Of a DNA stretch of 64,000 nucleotides, positions 37,055-46,486 are shown piece by piece (the first letter of the stretch is position 1; each line of letters begins with the position of its first letter). The position numbers were made by a program, and so were the translations under genes. The DNA comes from Microbacterium telephonicum. Lineage in GTDB: Bacteria; Actinomycetota; Actinomycetes; Actinomycetales; Microbacteriaceae. Where the stretch lies: contig NZ_RCDB01000002.1 in assembly GCF_003651225.1 (NCBI RefSeq), positions 496,001-560,000 on the forward strand. The letters are read 5' to 3'. A model generated the notes under the pieces. That model had not been told where the DNA came from, made no database searches, and was given only the letters and a program-made list of their open reading frames with translations.

Positions 37055-38038
37055 TCAGCCGCGGCGGGCGTCCCAGTCGCGGTAGGGGTCCCATCCGCCG
37101 GGGCCGGCGTCGGCGAGGCCGGCGACCGTCACGGAGTCCTCACCGCGGGGCTCGACGCGGCCGACCGCGCGGAATCCGGAGGGCAGCGCGGCGTCTGGGG
37201 GGAAGGTGGCCAGCAGCGCGTGGTCCTCGCCGCCGCGGAGGGCCTCGTCGCTCCACTCACCTGCGAGGGCGACGGTCACCCCCGACGCCCGCGCGAGGCG
37301 GCCGGCATCCAGGAGCAGGCCATCGGAGACGTCCATCATCGCCGACGCGCCCGCCTCGGCCGCCGCGACCCCGAGCGCGACGGGAGGCTGCGGGCGCAGC
37401 TGCGCGGCGAGATCGTCCCGCTCGGCGGCGGTGAGCGTGTCGGCGTCGACGGGCACCGGCGCGCCGTCCTCGTCGGTGAACCGGTCGAACAGCAGCGCGA
37501 GACCGCGCGCCGCCGCGCCCAGCTCCCCGGTCACGGCGACCACGTCGCCCGGGCGTGCGCCGCTGCGCAGCACGGGAGCGCGCCCCTCGAGCACGCCGAC
37601 CGCCGTGACGGCGATCGTGAGGGTGTCCGAGACGGTGAGGTCGCCGCCCTCGACCGCGCAACCCGGAGCGAGGATGTCGCATCCCTCGCGCAGGCCCGCC
37701 GCGAACTCCGAGACGAACGCCAGCGGTGTCTCGTCCGGGAGGGTGAGCGCGACGAACAGCGCGGTCGGGCGGGCGCCCATCGCCGCGACGTCGGCCAGGT
37801 TCACGGCGGCGGACTTCACGCCGAGGTCGTGCGGGCTCGACCATGCCAGGCGGAAGTCGGGTCCGTGCACGAGGGTGTCGGTCGTGACGACCATCCGCTC
37901 CCCCGGGACGGCGAGCACCGCCGCGTCGTCCCCGGGGCCGACGACGGCGCGCGACGTGCCCTGCAGCGCCGCGAACACGAGCTCCAGCACCTCCGCCTCG
38001 GAGGCGTCGCCGACGGTGCGCGGGGCGGGGTGGCTCAT
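37055..38038 (-). CDS. thiL: Thiamine-monophosphate kinase
   Basis: ThiL phosphorylates TMP to thiamine pyrophosphate. The 327-aa protein has VGPGDDAAVL, TTDTLVHGPDF, SAAVNLADVAAMGA, MMDVSDGLLLDAGRLA and GGEDHALLATF. ATG 38038 is the start (MSHPAPRTVGD); longer in-frame sequence overlaps the divergent neighbour. Confidence 0.95.
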   Translation of the reverse strand: MSHPAPRTVGDASEAEVLELVFAALQGTSRAVVGPGDDAAVLAVPGERMVVTTDTLVHGPDFRLAWSSPHDLGVKSAAVNLADVAAMGARPTALFVALTLPDETPLAFVSEFAAGLREGCDILAPGCAVEGGDLTVSDTLTIAVTAVGVLEGRAPVLRSGARPGDVVAVTGELGAAARGLALLFDRFTDEDGAPVPVDADTLTAAERDDLAAQLRPQPPVALGVAAAEAGASAMMDVSDGLLLDAGRLARASGVTVALAGEWSDEALRGGEDHALLATFPPDAALPSGFRAVGRVEPRGEDSVTVAGLADAGPGGWDPYRDWDARRG

Positions 38039-38057
38039 CCCTCCACGGTAGCCTGGA

Positions 38058-38555
38058 GTGGTGTTCCCCCGACCCCGCCGCGGCCGTCTCGCGCTCGCAC
38101 TGGTCGTCGCGTTCCCCCTCGTCGCCGGCTCCCTGACCGCGTGCAGCAGCACGGTGTCGATGAAGCCCGCCGCCGACGCGAACGACCCCGCGTGCGCCGC
38201 CGTCACCACCGCTCTGCCCGATTCGGTCGACGGTCAGACCCGCCGGTGGACCGATGCGCAGGCCACCGGCGCCTGGGGGGACCCGAGCACCGTGCTGCTC
38301 ACGTGCGGCGTCACCGAACCCGGCCCCACCGAGCTGGTGTGCCAGAGCGTCGACAACGTCGACTGGATCATCGACGACAGCGAGGCGCCGAACTACCGCT
38401 TCACGACCTACGGCCGCTCCCCCGCGGTGGAGGTCTACCTCGACTACGACGACGTCAGCGCGCGGGCGGTGCTGAGCGACCTCGGTCGCGCGGTCGGCAC
38501 CCTGCCGACCACCGGCGCCGTCTGCACCGAGCGCGTCGACACGGCCGAAGGCTGA
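38058..38555 (+). CDS. DUF3515 lipoprotein
   Basis: A 165-aa lipoprotein: basic start VVFPRPRRGR, hydrophobic helix, lipobox LTAC (Cys29). The mature part has a Cys pair (ACAAVT, LLTCGV) plus CQS and VCTERV and matches the actinobacterial DUF3515 family, which is regularly located between thiL and ddl. Function unknown; extracytoplasmic. Confidence 0.88.
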   Translation: MVFPRPRRGRLALALVVAFPLVAGSLTACSSTVSMKPAADANDPACAAVTTALPDSVDGQTRRWTDAQATGAWGDPSTVLLTCGVTEPGPTELVCQSVDNVDWIIDDSEAPNYRFTTYGRSPAVEVYLDYDDVSARAVLSDLGRAVGTLPTTGAVCTERVDTAEG

Positions 38556-38573
38556 GCCGGACGGGCGCCCCGG

Positions 38574-39659
38574 TCAGCGGGCGCGGGCGAGTTCGATCAG
38601 CTCGGTGAGCAGATCGTCGTAGCTCATGCCCGACGCGATCCAGCACTTCGGGAACATCGAGATCGGCGTGAACCCGGGCATCGTGTTGACCTCGTTCACG
38701 AAGAACTCGGTGCCGGTGTAGAAGAAGTCGACCCGCGCGAGGCCCTGCCCGCCGACCGCCTCGAACGCCCGCGCGGCGATCCGCTGCATCTCGGCCAGCT
38801 CGCCGTCGCCGAGCTCGGCCGGGCAGACGAGGTCGATGCCGTCGGCGCCGAGGTACTTCGCCTCGAAGTCGTAGAAGTCGCGGCCCGAGATCACGATCTC
38901 GCCGGCGACGCTCACCCGCGGCTCGCCGCCGTCCCGTCCCTCCAGCACTCCGCACTCGACCTCGCGGCCGACGACCGCCTGTTCGACGAGCACCGTGCCG
39001 TCCTCGGCGAACGCCGTCTCGAGGGCGGCATCCAGATCGTCCCAGTCGTCGACCTTCGACACACCCACCGACGAGCCGGCGCGGGCCGGCTTGACGAAGG
39101 CGGGAAGGCCGAGGGAGCGGATGCGGCGCCGCCACAGCTCGGGGTCGCGGTCGAGGTTCTGCCGCGTCACGCTCACCCACGGCACGACGGGCACCCCCGC
39201 GGCCTTGAGGACGCTCTTGGTGGTGTGCTTGTCCATGCCGATCGCCGACATGAGCAGTCCCGCACCGACGTACGGCAGGTCGAGCAGCTCGAGGAAGCCC
39301 TGCACCGTGCCGTCCTCGCCGAAGCGGCCGTGGAGGATCGGGAACACCACGTCGACGTCGCCGAGCGAGCGTACGGTGCCGTCGGCATCCCGTACCTTGA
39401 ACTCGCGACTGCGGACGGAGTCGGGCCAGATGATCCGGGTGCCGTTGTCGACGACTTCGGGCAGGTGCGCCGGGTCGAGCGCGAACTTGCCCGGCTCGTC
39501 GTCCTCGAGGACGAACGCGCCGTCACGGGTGATGCCGACCGGGATCACCCGGTAGCGGTCACGGTCGAGCGCGCCCAGCACTCCCCCGGCCGTTGCGGAG
39601 CTGATCGAATGCTCGCTGGAGCGACCGCCGAAGAGCACCGCCACTGCCGCCTTGGTCAT
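38574..39659 (-). CDS. ddl: D-alanine--D-alanine ligase
   Basis: Ddl makes the D-Ala-D-Ala dipeptide for peptidoglycan. The 361-aa ATP-grasp enzyme has AVLFGGRSSEHSISSATA, FPILHGRFGEDGTVQGF, KPARAGSSVGVSKV, and the Mg-binding C-terminal ARVDFFYTG...VNEVNTMPGFTPISMFP. The ATG at 39659 lies inside the 3' end of gpsA (101-bp overlap). Confidence 0.96.
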   Translation of the reverse strand: MTKAAVAVLFGGRSSEHSISSATAGGVLGALDRDRYRVIPVGITRDGAFVLEDDEPGKFALDPAHLPEVVDNGTRIIWPDSVRSREFKVRDADGTVRSLGDVDVVFPILHGRFGEDGTVQGFLELLDLPYVGAGLLMSAIGMDKHTTKSVLKAAGVPVVPWVSVTRQNLDRDPELWRRRIRSLGLPAFVKPARAGSSVGVSKVDDWDDLDAALETAFAEDGTVLVEQAVVGREVECGVLEGRDGGEPRVSVAGEIVISGRDFYDFEAKYLGADGIDLVCPAELGDGELAEMQRIAARAFEAVGGQGLARVDFFYTGTEFFVNEVNTMPGFTPISMFPKCWIASGMSYDDLLTELIELARAR

Positions 39660-40728
39660 TCTGGGTCCTCTCGCCGGTGGGCTGGTCGTCGTCGGTGGTC
39701 AGGTGCGGGGCGATGTGCCGGGGGTCCATGGCGCCGTCGAGCACCATCTTGACCTGCTCGACGATCGGCATCGAGACGCCGGCTTCGCGGGCCAGCTGCA
39801 GGATCGGCGCGACGGATGCCAGGCCCTCCGCGGTCTGGTCCATCTGCTTCACGACGTCTTGGAAGCTGTACCCCTGGCCGAGCAGCCGCCCGGCGGTGTT
39901 GTTGCGGCTGAGCGGCGACTGGCACGTCGCGATGAGGTCGCCGAGACCCGCGAGCCCCTGCAGCGTCTCGTGCTGGGCACCTTGGGCGACCGCGAAGTCG
40001 GTCATCTCGACGAGCCCGCGCGTGATGATCGACGCCTTCGTGTTCTCGCCGTAGCCGACGCCGTCGACGATGCCGATCGCGACGGCGATGAGGTTCTTGA
40101 GCACCCCGCCGAACTCGGTGCCGATCACGTCGGTGTTCACGAAGGTGCGGAAGTAGGCGTTGCGCGCGCGGCGGGCGACGGCCTCGGCGGTCTCCTGACT
40201 CGAGGAGGAGATGACCGCGGCGGTCGGCTGCTCACGGGCGATCTCGAGCGCGAGGTTCGGGCCCGAGGCGACGGCGATCCGCGCAGGATCGCAGTGCAGC
40301 TCCTGCTCGATCACCTGGCTCATGCGCAGTCCGGTGCGCTTCTCGACGCCCTTCATGAGCGAGACGATCGGCACGTCGCTGCCGGCGATGAGCGGGCGCA
40401 CGGCCTTGAGGTTCTGGCGCAGCGCCTGGCTCGAGATCGCGAGGTACACCTGGTCGGCCCCGTCGAGGGCCTCGGAGAGGTGGGACGTGCCCGACATCGT
40501 CCGCGGCAGGTTGATGCCCGGGAGGTACTGGCTGTTGCGGTGCCCGGCCTGGATCTCGTGCGCCACCTCCGCGCGACGCGCCCACATGACGACGTGGGCG
40601 CCGCCGTCGGCGAGCACCTTTCCGAAGGTCGTGCCCCAGCTTCCCGAGCCGATCACGGCGACGCGCGGCAGTCCCGAGACGCGCGGGACGCTCCCGGTCT
40701 TCGGCGCGGGGGACGGATTACGACTCAA
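39559..40728 (-). CDS. gpsA: Glycerol-3-phosphate dehydrogenase [NAD(P)+]
   Basis: GpsA reduces dihydroxyacetone phosphate to sn-glycerol-3-phosphate for lipids. It has the Rossmann start AVIGSGSWGTTFGKVLA, SLMKGVEKRTG, VASGPNLALEIA, the catalytic region GVLKNLIAVAIGIVDGVGYGENTKA and GLAGLGDLIATC. The likely start is TTG 40728, overlapping plsC by 11 bp. The 389-aa product is about 45 residues longer than usual: after AMDPRHIAPHL the frame continues through the first 33 codons of ddl before a stop. Confidence 0.93.
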   Translation of the reverse strand: MSRNPSPAPKTGSVPRVSGLPRVAVIGSGSWGTTFGKVLADGGAHVVMWARRAEVAHEIQAGHRNSQYLPGINLPRTMSGTSHLSEALDGADQVYLAISSQALRQNLKAVRPLIAGSDVPIVSLMKGVEKRTGLRMSQVIEQELHCDPARIAVASGPNLALEIAREQPTAAVISSSSQETAEAVARRARNAYFRTFVNTDVIGTEFGGVLKNLIAVAIGIVDGVGYGENTKASIITRGLVEMTDFAVAQGAQHETLQGLAGLGDLIATCQSPLSRNNTAGRLLGQGYSFQDVVKQMDQTAEGLASVAPILQLAREAGVSMPIVEQVKMVLDGAMDPRHIAPHLTTDDDQPTGERTQNDQGGSGGALRRSLQRAFDQLRNGRGSAGRARP

Positions 40729-41476
40729 GGCGGCCCGTCTCCTTCTGCCCGTGCACGGCGGGGTTCCATCGTTCGGCGGGCGGCGTCTCGTCGCGCAGGC
40801 GTCCGAGCAGCGTGGAGACGTCGGCCATGACGGCATCCGTCGCCGCGGTGAGGGCGCCCGGCGTGGACTGTCCGCGCCACGCCGAGAGGTCGACGGCGGG
40901 ACCGAGCAGAACCTGCACCCGCCGGCGCGGCGGGAACACGCGCAGCTTGCCGTAGCGCGGCATGATCTGCTGCACGCCCCATGTCGCGGCCGGGATGACG
41001 GGGATGTCGCCGGCGAGGGCCAGGCGCACGGCACCGGTCTTGCCGCGCATCGGCCACATGTCCGGATCGCGGGTGAGCGATCCCTCCGGATAGACGATGA
41101 CGCCGCGACCGTGCTCGACGAGGGCGACGGCCTGATCGATCGTCTGACGCGCCGCGGCGGCAGAGGCGGCGCGTGCCACCGGCACCATCCCGGTCGCGCG
41201 CAACGCGTCGCCCAGCACCGGCACGCGGAACAGGCTCTCCTTCGCCATGAAGCGCGGCGCGCGGCCCAACCGCCACGTCGCGACGGCGAGGATCAGCGGG
41301 TCGAACTCGCTGTAGTGGTTCGGCGCGAGGACGTACGGTCCCTCGGCGGGGAGGTGCTCCTCGCCGGAGATCTCGATCTTCGCGAACCATCCCGTGGCGG
41401 GGACGACGATCGCTGCGAGTGGCCAGAACCAGCTCGGGCGCGACTTCTCCGCCGTGGCACGGCGACGAGGGCTCAT
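40718..41476 (-). CDS. plsC: 1-acyl-sn-glycerol-3-phosphate acyltransferase
   Basis: This 252-aa PlsC-type enzyme makes phosphatidic acid. It has the N-terminal hydrophobic segment FWPLAAIVVPATGWF, the catalytic LAPNHYSEFDPLIL (H-x4-D), VIVYPEGSLTRD and IPVIPAATWGVQ. ATG 41476 gives the normal start MSPRRRATAEKSRP; an upstream extension overlaps murA. The order murA-plsC-gpsA-ddl on one strand looks operonic. Confidence 0.94.
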   Translation of the reverse strand: MSPRRRATAEKSRPSWFWPLAAIVVPATGWFAKIEISGEEHLPAEGPYVLAPNHYSEFDPLILAVATWRLGRAPRFMAKESLFRVPVLGDALRATGMVPVARAASAAAARQTIDQAVALVEHGRGVIVYPEGSLTRDPDMWPMRGKTGAVRLALAGDIPVIPAATWGVQQIMPRYGKLRVFPPRRRVQVLLGPAVDLSAWRGQSTPGALTAATDAVMADVSTLLGRLRDETPPAERWNPAVHGQKETGRLES

Positions 41477-41483
41477 CGGGGCC

Positions 41484-42854
41484 TCAGGCGACGACGTCGA
41501 AGTCGGCGCCGAGGGCGCTGAGCTTGTCGAGGAACTTCTCGTAGCCGCGGCGGATGATGTCCACACCGCGCACGGTCGACTCCCCCTCGGCGGCGAGGGC
41601 CGCGATGACGTAGCTGTAGCCGCCGCGGAGGTCGGGGACGACCACATCGGCGCCGTGCAGCGGGGTCGGCCCGTTGATGACCGCGGCCTGCTCGAGCGCC
41701 CGGCGCGGGACGCGGCGGGCGGGATCGGCGATGCCCTCGGGATGCACGACGATGTCGGCGCCCATCTGCACGAGGGCACGCGTGAAGCCGAGCCGGTTCT
41801 CGTACACCGTCTCGTGCACGACCGATTCGCCGGTGGCCTGTGTGAGGGCGACGATGAGCGGCTGCTGCCAGTCGGTCATGAAGCCCGGGTGCACGTCGGT
41901 CTCGACGGTGACGGCCTTGAGCTCGGCGCCGCGGCGGAACGCGATCCCGTCCTCGAGGATGTCGAAATCGCCGCCGACCTTGCGGAAGACGTTGAGGAAC
42001 GTCAGCATCTCCTGCTGCTTGGCGCCGGCGACGAAGATCTCTCCGTCGGTGGCCAGTGCCGCGCACGCCCACGAGGCGGCCTCGTTGCGGTCGAAGATGC
42101 AGCGGTGGTCGTACCCCTTGAGGTCGTCGACGCCCTCGATGAAGATGACCCGGTTGGGCTCGTACGAGATGATCGCGCCCATCTTCTGCAGGACGGCGAT
42201 GAGATCCATGATCTCGGGCTCGATCGCCGCGTTGCGCAGCTCCGTGGTCCCCTTCGCGCGTACCGCGGTCAGCAGCACCTGCTCGGTGGCGCCGACGCTC
42301 GGGTAGGGCAGGTCGATGTTCGCGCCGTGCAGGCCGTTCGGCGCCGACAGGCGGATGCCGCTGGGCAGCTTCTCGACGATCGCGCCGAACGAGCGGAGGG
42401 CGTCGAGGTGGAAGTCGATCGGACGGTCGCCGATGCGGCATCCGCCCAGGTCGGGGATGAATGCCTGACCGAGCAGGTGCAGCAGCGGACCGCAGAAGAG
42501 GATCGGGATGCGGGAGGCACCGGCGTGCGCGTCGATCTCTTCGAAGTGCGCCGAGACCGCACCGCTCGGGTCCAGGCGCAGCACGCCCTCGCCGTCGTCG
42601 GAGATGGTCACGCCGTGCACCTCGAGGAGCGAGCGCACGACCTGCACGTCGCTGATGTCGGGCACGTCGCGCAGCACGGACTCGGTGGCGCCGAGCAGCG
42701 AGGCCACCATCGCCTTGGTCGCGAGGTTCTTCGCGCCCTTCACGTCGACCGTCCCGCGCAGCGGCCGGCCGCCGCGGATGCGCAATGCCTGGACGACGGC
42801 CGGATAGCCGCCCTCCGGGCCCGAGGGAACGGACTCGGTGACGAGGGTTTTCAT
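41484..42854 (-). CDS. murA: UDP-N-acetylglucosamine 1-carboxyvinyltransferase
   Basis: MurA performs the first committed step of peptidoglycan synthesis, transferring enolpyruvate to UDP-GlcNAc. The 456-aa protein has VDVKGAKNLATKAMVA (Lys/Asn substrate contacts) and the catalytic-loop Cys in LGGCRIGDRPIDFH, so it is expected to be of the fosfomycin-sensitive Cys type. A second half follows with RGGYSYVIAALAAEGES. A short N-terminal extension of about 20 aa is present. Confidence 0.95.
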   Translation of the reverse strand: MKTLVTESVPSGPEGGYPAVVQALRIRGGRPLRGTVDVKGAKNLATKAMVASLLGATESVLRDVPDISDVQVVRSLLEVHGVTISDDGEGVLRLDPSGAVSAHFEEIDAHAGASRIPILFCGPLLHLLGQAFIPDLGGCRIGDRPIDFHLDALRSFGAIVEKLPSGIRLSAPNGLHGANIDLPYPSVGATEQVLLTAVRAKGTTELRNAAIEPEIMDLIAVLQKMGAIISYEPNRVIFIEGVDDLKGYDHRCIFDRNEAASWACAALATDGEIFVAGAKQQEMLTFLNVFRKVGGDFDILEDGIAFRRGAELKAVTVETDVHPGFMTDWQQPLIVALTQATGESVVHETVYENRLGFTRALVQMGADIVVHPEGIADPARRVPRRALEQAAVINGPTPLHGADVVVPDLRGGYSYVIAALAAEGESTVRGVDIIRRGYEKFLDKLSALGADFDVVA

Positions 42855-42923
42855 CGAATGGACCTCACTTGTGTCTGTGGGAGACGGAACGGCGCCGCCC
42901 CGGATCGCGGGGCGGGCACCGGG

Positions 42924-43520
42924 CTAGCGGACGGGCAGTGTCCGCGGTCGCCATGCCTCTCGGCGTGCCTCGAATCCCGCGATGGCGTCTTCGTTGCGCA
43001 GGGTGAGCCCGATGTCGTCGAGCCCTTCGAGGAGCCGCCATCTAGTGTAATCGTCGATGTCGAAGCCGACTCGGAGGTCGCCGATGCGCGCCTCGCGCGC
43101 CTCCAGATCGACCGTCATCGAGATGCCCGGGTCGGCGTCGATGACCGCCCAGATCGCCTCCAGGTCGTCCTCGCCGATCACGCCCGTGACCAGGCCCTGC
43201 TTGCCCGCATTGCCGCGGAAGATGTCGGCGAACTTGGGGCTGAGCACGACGCGGAATCCGTAGTCGCGCAGCGCCCACACGGCGTGTTCGCGGCTCGAAC
43301 CCGTACCGAAGTCGGGGCCGGCGACGAGGATCGACGAGCGGGCGAACACCGGCTGGTTGAGGAGGAAGTCGGGGTCCTGCCGCCAGTTGGCGAACAGCGC
43401 GTCCTCGAAGCCGGTCTTGGTGACCCGCTTGAGGTAGACCGCGGGGATGATCTGGTCGGTGTCGACGGCCGAGCGCTTCAGCGGGGCGGCGATGCCTGTG
43501 TGCGTCGTGAACTTCTCCAT
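42924..43520 (-). CDS. leuD: 3-isopropylmalate dehydratase small subunit
   Basis: LeuD is the swivel domain of isopropylmalate isomerase in leucine synthesis. The 198-aa protein begins [27 protein letters not shown] and has [17 protein letters not shown]. The start at ATG 43520 is one base after the leuC stop, so the two are coupled. Confidence 0.96.
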   Translation of the reverse strand: MEKFTTHTGIAAPLKRSAVDTDQIIPAVYLKRVTKTGFEDALFANWRQDPDFLLNQPVFARSSILVAGPDFGTGSSREHAVWALRDYGFRVVLSPKFADIFRGNAGKQGLVTGVIGEDDLEAIWAVIDADPGISMTVDLEAREARIGDLRVGFDIDDYTRWRLLEGLDDIGLTLRNEDAIAGFEARREAWRPRTLPVR

Positions 43521-43521
43521 G

Positions 43522-44967
43522 TCAGGCCTCCACGGTCTCACGGGCGGGCAGGTCGCTCGGGCTCGCGAGGCGTCCGAGGACGGCCGTCGCGGCGGCCACG
43601 AGGGGCGACACGAGATGCGTGCGCCCGCCCTTGCCCTGACGACCCTCGAAGTTGCGGTTGCTCGTCGAGGCGCAGCGCTCGCCCGGGGCGAGCTGATCGG
43701 GGTTCATCCCGAGGCACATCGAGCAGCCGGCGAAACGCCACTCGGCGCCGAACGCGGTGAACACCTTGTCCAGGCCCTCGGCCTCGGCCTCCAGCCGCAC
43801 CCGCGCGGAGCCGGGCACGACCATGACCCGCACGTTCTCGGCCTTCGTGCGCCCCTCGATCACCGACGCGAACGCGCGCAGGTCCTCGATGCGACTGTTC
43901 GTGCACGAGCCCATGAAGACGGCATCCACCGGCACCTCTTTCAGGGGCGTGCCGGCGGTGAGGTCCATGTACTCCAGCGCGCGCTCGGCGGCGGCGCGCT
44001 CGTTCGGGTCGGCGAAGTCGTCGGGCGAGGGGACGACATCCGACAGCGACACGCCCTGACCGGGGTTGGTGCCCCACGTCACGAACGGCTCGAGCTCGTC
44101 GGCGTCGAGGAACACCTCGGCGTCGTAGACGGCGCCCTCGTCGGACGGGAGCGTGCGCCAGTACGCGACGGCGTCTTCCCAGTCCTGGCCCTCGGGCGCG
44201 TGCGGGCGGCCCTTCAGGTACGCGAACGTCGTCTCGTCGGGCGCGACCATGCCGGCACGGGCGCCGGCTTCGATCGACATGTTGCACATCGTCATCCGGC
44301 CCTCCATCGACAGGGCGCGGATGGCGCTGCCGCGGAACTCGAGCACGTAGCCCTGGCCGCCGTTGGTGCCGATCTTCGCGATGACGGCGAGGATGATGTC
44401 CTTCGCGGTGACGCCCTCGCGGAGCGTGCCCTCGACGGTGATGGCCATCGTCTTGAACGGCTTCAGCGGCAGGGTCTGCGTGGCCAGCACGTGCTCGACC
44501 TCGCTCGTGCCGATGCCGAAGGCCATCGCACCGAACGCGCCGTGCGTGCTCGTGTGCGAGTCGCCGCAGACGACCGTGACACCCGGCATCGTGAGGCCCA
44601 GCTGCGGCCCGACGACGTGGACGATGCCCTGCTCCTTGTCGCCCAGCGAGTGGATGCGCACGCCGAACTCCTCGGCGTTGCGGCGCAGGGTCTCGATCTG
44701 GGTGCGGCTGGTGAGGTCGGCGATCGGCTTGTCGATGTCGAGCGTCGGGGTGTTGTGGTCCTCGGTCGCGATCGTGAGGTCGAGGCGGCGCACCGGGCGC
44801 CCCTCGGCGCGCAGACCGTCGAAGGCCTGCGGGCTCGTGACCTCGTGCACCAGGTGCAGGTCGATGTAGATGAGGTCGGGCTGGCCGTCCTCGCCCTTGA
44901 CGACGAGGTGGTCGTCCCACACCTTCTCGGCGAGGGTGCGGGGGTGATCGGGGATCTGGCTGTTCAT
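43522..44967 (-). CDS. leuC: 3-isopropylmalate dehydratase large subunit
   Basis: LeuC carries the 4Fe-4S cluster that isomerises 2- to 3-isopropylmalate. The 481-aa protein has [21 protein letters not shown] split across motifs, cluster ligands in [12 protein letters not shown] and [13 protein letters not shown], and [16 protein letters not shown]. The start is ATG 44967 ([20 protein letters not shown]). A leader peptide and a pairing element lie upstream. Confidence 0.97.
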   Translation of the reverse strand: MNSQIPDHPRTLAEKVWDDHLVVKGEDGQPDLIYIDLHLVHEVTSPQAFDGLRAEGRPVRRLDLTIATEDHNTPTLDIDKPIADLTSRTQIETLRRNAEEFGVRIHSLGDKEQGIVHVVGPQLGLTMPGVTVVCGDSHTSTHGAFGAMAFGIGTSEVEHVLATQTLPLKPFKTMAITVEGTLREGVTAKDIILAVIAKIGTNGGQGYVLEFRGSAIRALSMEGRMTMCNMSIEAGARAGMVAPDETTFAYLKGRPHAPEGQDWEDAVAYWRTLPSDEGAVYDAEVFLDADELEPFVTWGTNPGQGVSLSDVVPSPDDFADPNERAAAERALEYMDLTAGTPLKEVPVDAVFMGSCTNSRIEDLRAFASVIEGRTKAENVRVMVVPGSARVRLEAEAEGLDKVFTAFGAEWRFAGCSMCLGMNPDQLAPGERCASTSNRNFEGRQGKGGRTHLVSPLVAAATAVLGRLASPSDLPARETVEA

Positions 44968-44970
44968 GTG

Positions 44971-45036
44971 TCTCGTTCTCAGGTTCGGATGAGTGCCCAC
45001 AGCGGACTCCGCGACGAGAGGGGGCTCAGAACGAGA
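44971..45036 (-). promoter_or_regulatory. leuCD attenuator: pairing arms around leader end and leuC ribosome site
   Basis: On the transcript, UCUCGUUCU at the end of the leader frame (45036-45028) is a perfect 9-nt complement of AGAACGAGA (44979-44971), which begins only 3 nt upstream of the leuC ATG. Pairing would occlude the leuC initiation region, so translation or stalling on the leader could control its opening. I did not model the competing structure. Confidence 0.5.
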
Positions 45037-45076
45037 TCTCGCCGCGGCCGATAAGGAGAAGGCCCACGAACCGCAT
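45026..45076 (-). CDS. leuL: leuCD leader peptide (16 aa, LLLI)
   Basis: The frame [16 protein letters not shown] starts at ATG 45076 and ends at TGA 45026, 59 bp before leuC. Three consecutive Leu codons plus Ile at residues 6-9 are what a leucine-sensing attenuator needs. A TANNNT -10 element (TAACCT, 45088-45083) ends six bases before the ATG, so the transcript would be leaderless, as is common for actinobacterial upstream peptides. Confidence 0.65.
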   Translation of the reverse strand: MRFVGLLLIGRGEISF

Positions 45077-45082
45077 CGGCTC

Positions 45083-45088
45083 AGGTTA
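45083..45088 (-). promoter_or_regulatory. -10 element for leaderless leuCD transcript
   Basis: TAACCT on the minus strand fits the TANNNT consensus and sits six bases before the leader ATG. No good -35 hexamer is visible at 17 bp. Confidence 0.45.
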
Positions 45089-45158
45089 CCACCGCCGACC
45101 GCGCCCCCGGCCCGCGCCGCCCTCCCGGTGGCTCCTCCTTGTGGCGGCCGAGCCGCGG

Positions 45159-46262
45159 TCAGTCGTCGGCTCGGGGGGCGTCGACGGTGGGGGGCGTGCC
45201 CTTCTCGTCGGCGACCGCTTCGGCGGCGACGACCGGCGCATGCGCGTCAGCGGGGTCGGCAGGACCCGCGGCCGTCACGCCGCGCTCGCGCCGCTCCTTC
45301 GCCGAAGCCACGAGGCTCGCGATCGTCGCGACGGCCATCGACAGCACGATGACGCCCAGCGACATCCACGTCGAGATCTCCGGCGCCCACTCGATGTGCT
45401 CGCCGCCGTTGATGAACGGCAGCTCGTTCTCGTGCATCGCGTGGAAGAAGAGCTTCACGCCGATGAAGGCGAGGATGAACGCGATGCCGTAGTGCAGGTA
45501 CTTGAGCCGGTCGAGCAGGTCCCCGAGCAGGAAGTAGAGCTGGCGCAGGCCCATGAGAGCGAACAGGTTCGCGGTGAAGACGATGAACGGGTTCTGGGTG
45601 ATGCCGAAGATCGCCGGTATCGAGTCGATCGCGAACAGCAGGTCGGTGACCCCGATCGCCGCGAAGACGATGATCATCGGCGTGAAGAACTTCTTGCCGT
45701 TCACGACGGTGCGGATCTTCGCGCCGTCGTAGTGGTCGGTGATGTCGATCGTGCGGCGCAGCAGGCGCACGATGAACGACTCCTGCTTCACGTCGGAGTC
45801 GTGGTCGCCACCCGGGAAGGCCTGTCGCCACGCGGTCCAGATGAGGAACGCGCCGAAGATGTAGAACACCCAGCTGAACTGCTCGATGATCGCGGCCCCG
45901 GCGAGGATGAAGGCGCCGCGCAGGATCAGCGCGATGATGATGCCGACCATCAGCACCTCCTGCTGATAGCGCCGAGGCACCGCGAACTGGCTCATGATCA
46001 GCACGAACACGAAGAGGTTGTCGATCGAGAGGCTGTACTCCGTCAGCCACCCGGCGATGAACTGACCCGCGAATTCGTGGCCCGCGAACGTCCACAGCAG
46101 TCCCGCGAACAGCAGCGCGAGCGTCACGTAGAACACGACCCACAGGGTCGACTCCTTGGTGGAGGGGATGTGGGGACGCTTGAGGATCAGCAGCAGGTCG
46201 CCGACGAGAATCAGCACGAGCACGACGAGCGAGCCGATCTCGAACCAGACGGGGAGGTCCAT
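45159..46262 (-). CDS. TerC-family integral membrane protein (Alx/YceF-like), probable Mn2+ exporter
   Basis: This 367-aa protein has about nine hydrophobic helices. It carries the TerC family's acidic membrane motifs: [17 protein letters not shown], and [16 protein letters not shown] later in the chain. Members such as Alx and YkoY export Mn2+, often to supply secreted metalloenzymes. A charged Ala/Pro-rich tail of about 55 residues follows the last helix. The yybP-ykoY-type riboswitch directly upstream supports a manganese role here. Confidence 0.92.
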   Translation of the reverse strand: MDLPVWFEIGSLVVLVLILVGDLLLILKRPHIPSTKESTLWVVFYVTLALLFAGLLWTFAGHEFAGQFIAGWLTEYSLSIDNLFVFVLIMSQFAVPRRYQQEVLMVGIIIALILRGAFILAGAAIIEQFSWVFYIFGAFLIWTAWRQAFPGGDHDSDVKQESFIVRLLRRTIDITDHYDGAKIRTVVNGKKFFTPMIIVFAAIGVTDLLFAIDSIPAIFGITQNPFIVFTANLFALMGLRQLYFLLGDLLDRLKYLHYGIAFILAFIGVKLFFHAMHENELPFINGGEHIEWAPEISTWMSLGVIVLSMAVATIASLVASAKERRERGVTAAGPADPADAHAPVVAAEAVADEKGTPPTVDAPRADD

Positions 46263-46277
46263 GGGGGCCTTTCGGGG

Positions 46278-46392
46278 TACGACGGAGGATCGAAAGTCTC
46301 TCCCCCGCCGACGCGGCGCGCAACCGGGGCCTCGACGACGGGGCCCGTGATGACGGAAGCGCGATACCGGGATACTCCCCTTCGCTCAGAGA
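46278..46392 (-). promoter_or_regulatory. yybP-ykoY (Mn2+) riboswitch upstream of the terC-family gene
   Basis: Minus-strand sequence shows the hallmark segments of RF00080 in order: AAGGGGAGTA (46382-46373), CGTCATCACG (46355-46346) and GAGAGACTTTCGATC (46302-46288), matching the conserved GGGGAGUA, GUCA and GAGACUUU elements of the metal-binding loops. Helical stretches (GGGCCCC...GGGGCC, GCGCGCC) lie between. It ends about 20 nt before the ATG, which suits control of initiation. Recognised by eye. Confidence 0.8.
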
Positions 46393-46486
46393 ACACTACC
46401 GCCCGCGATGAGACGATCCGGCGCTGGCGGACACTGACGGGGTGAGAGACGATGACTCCGAGGAGTCCCGACCGGGGCGGAGACCC

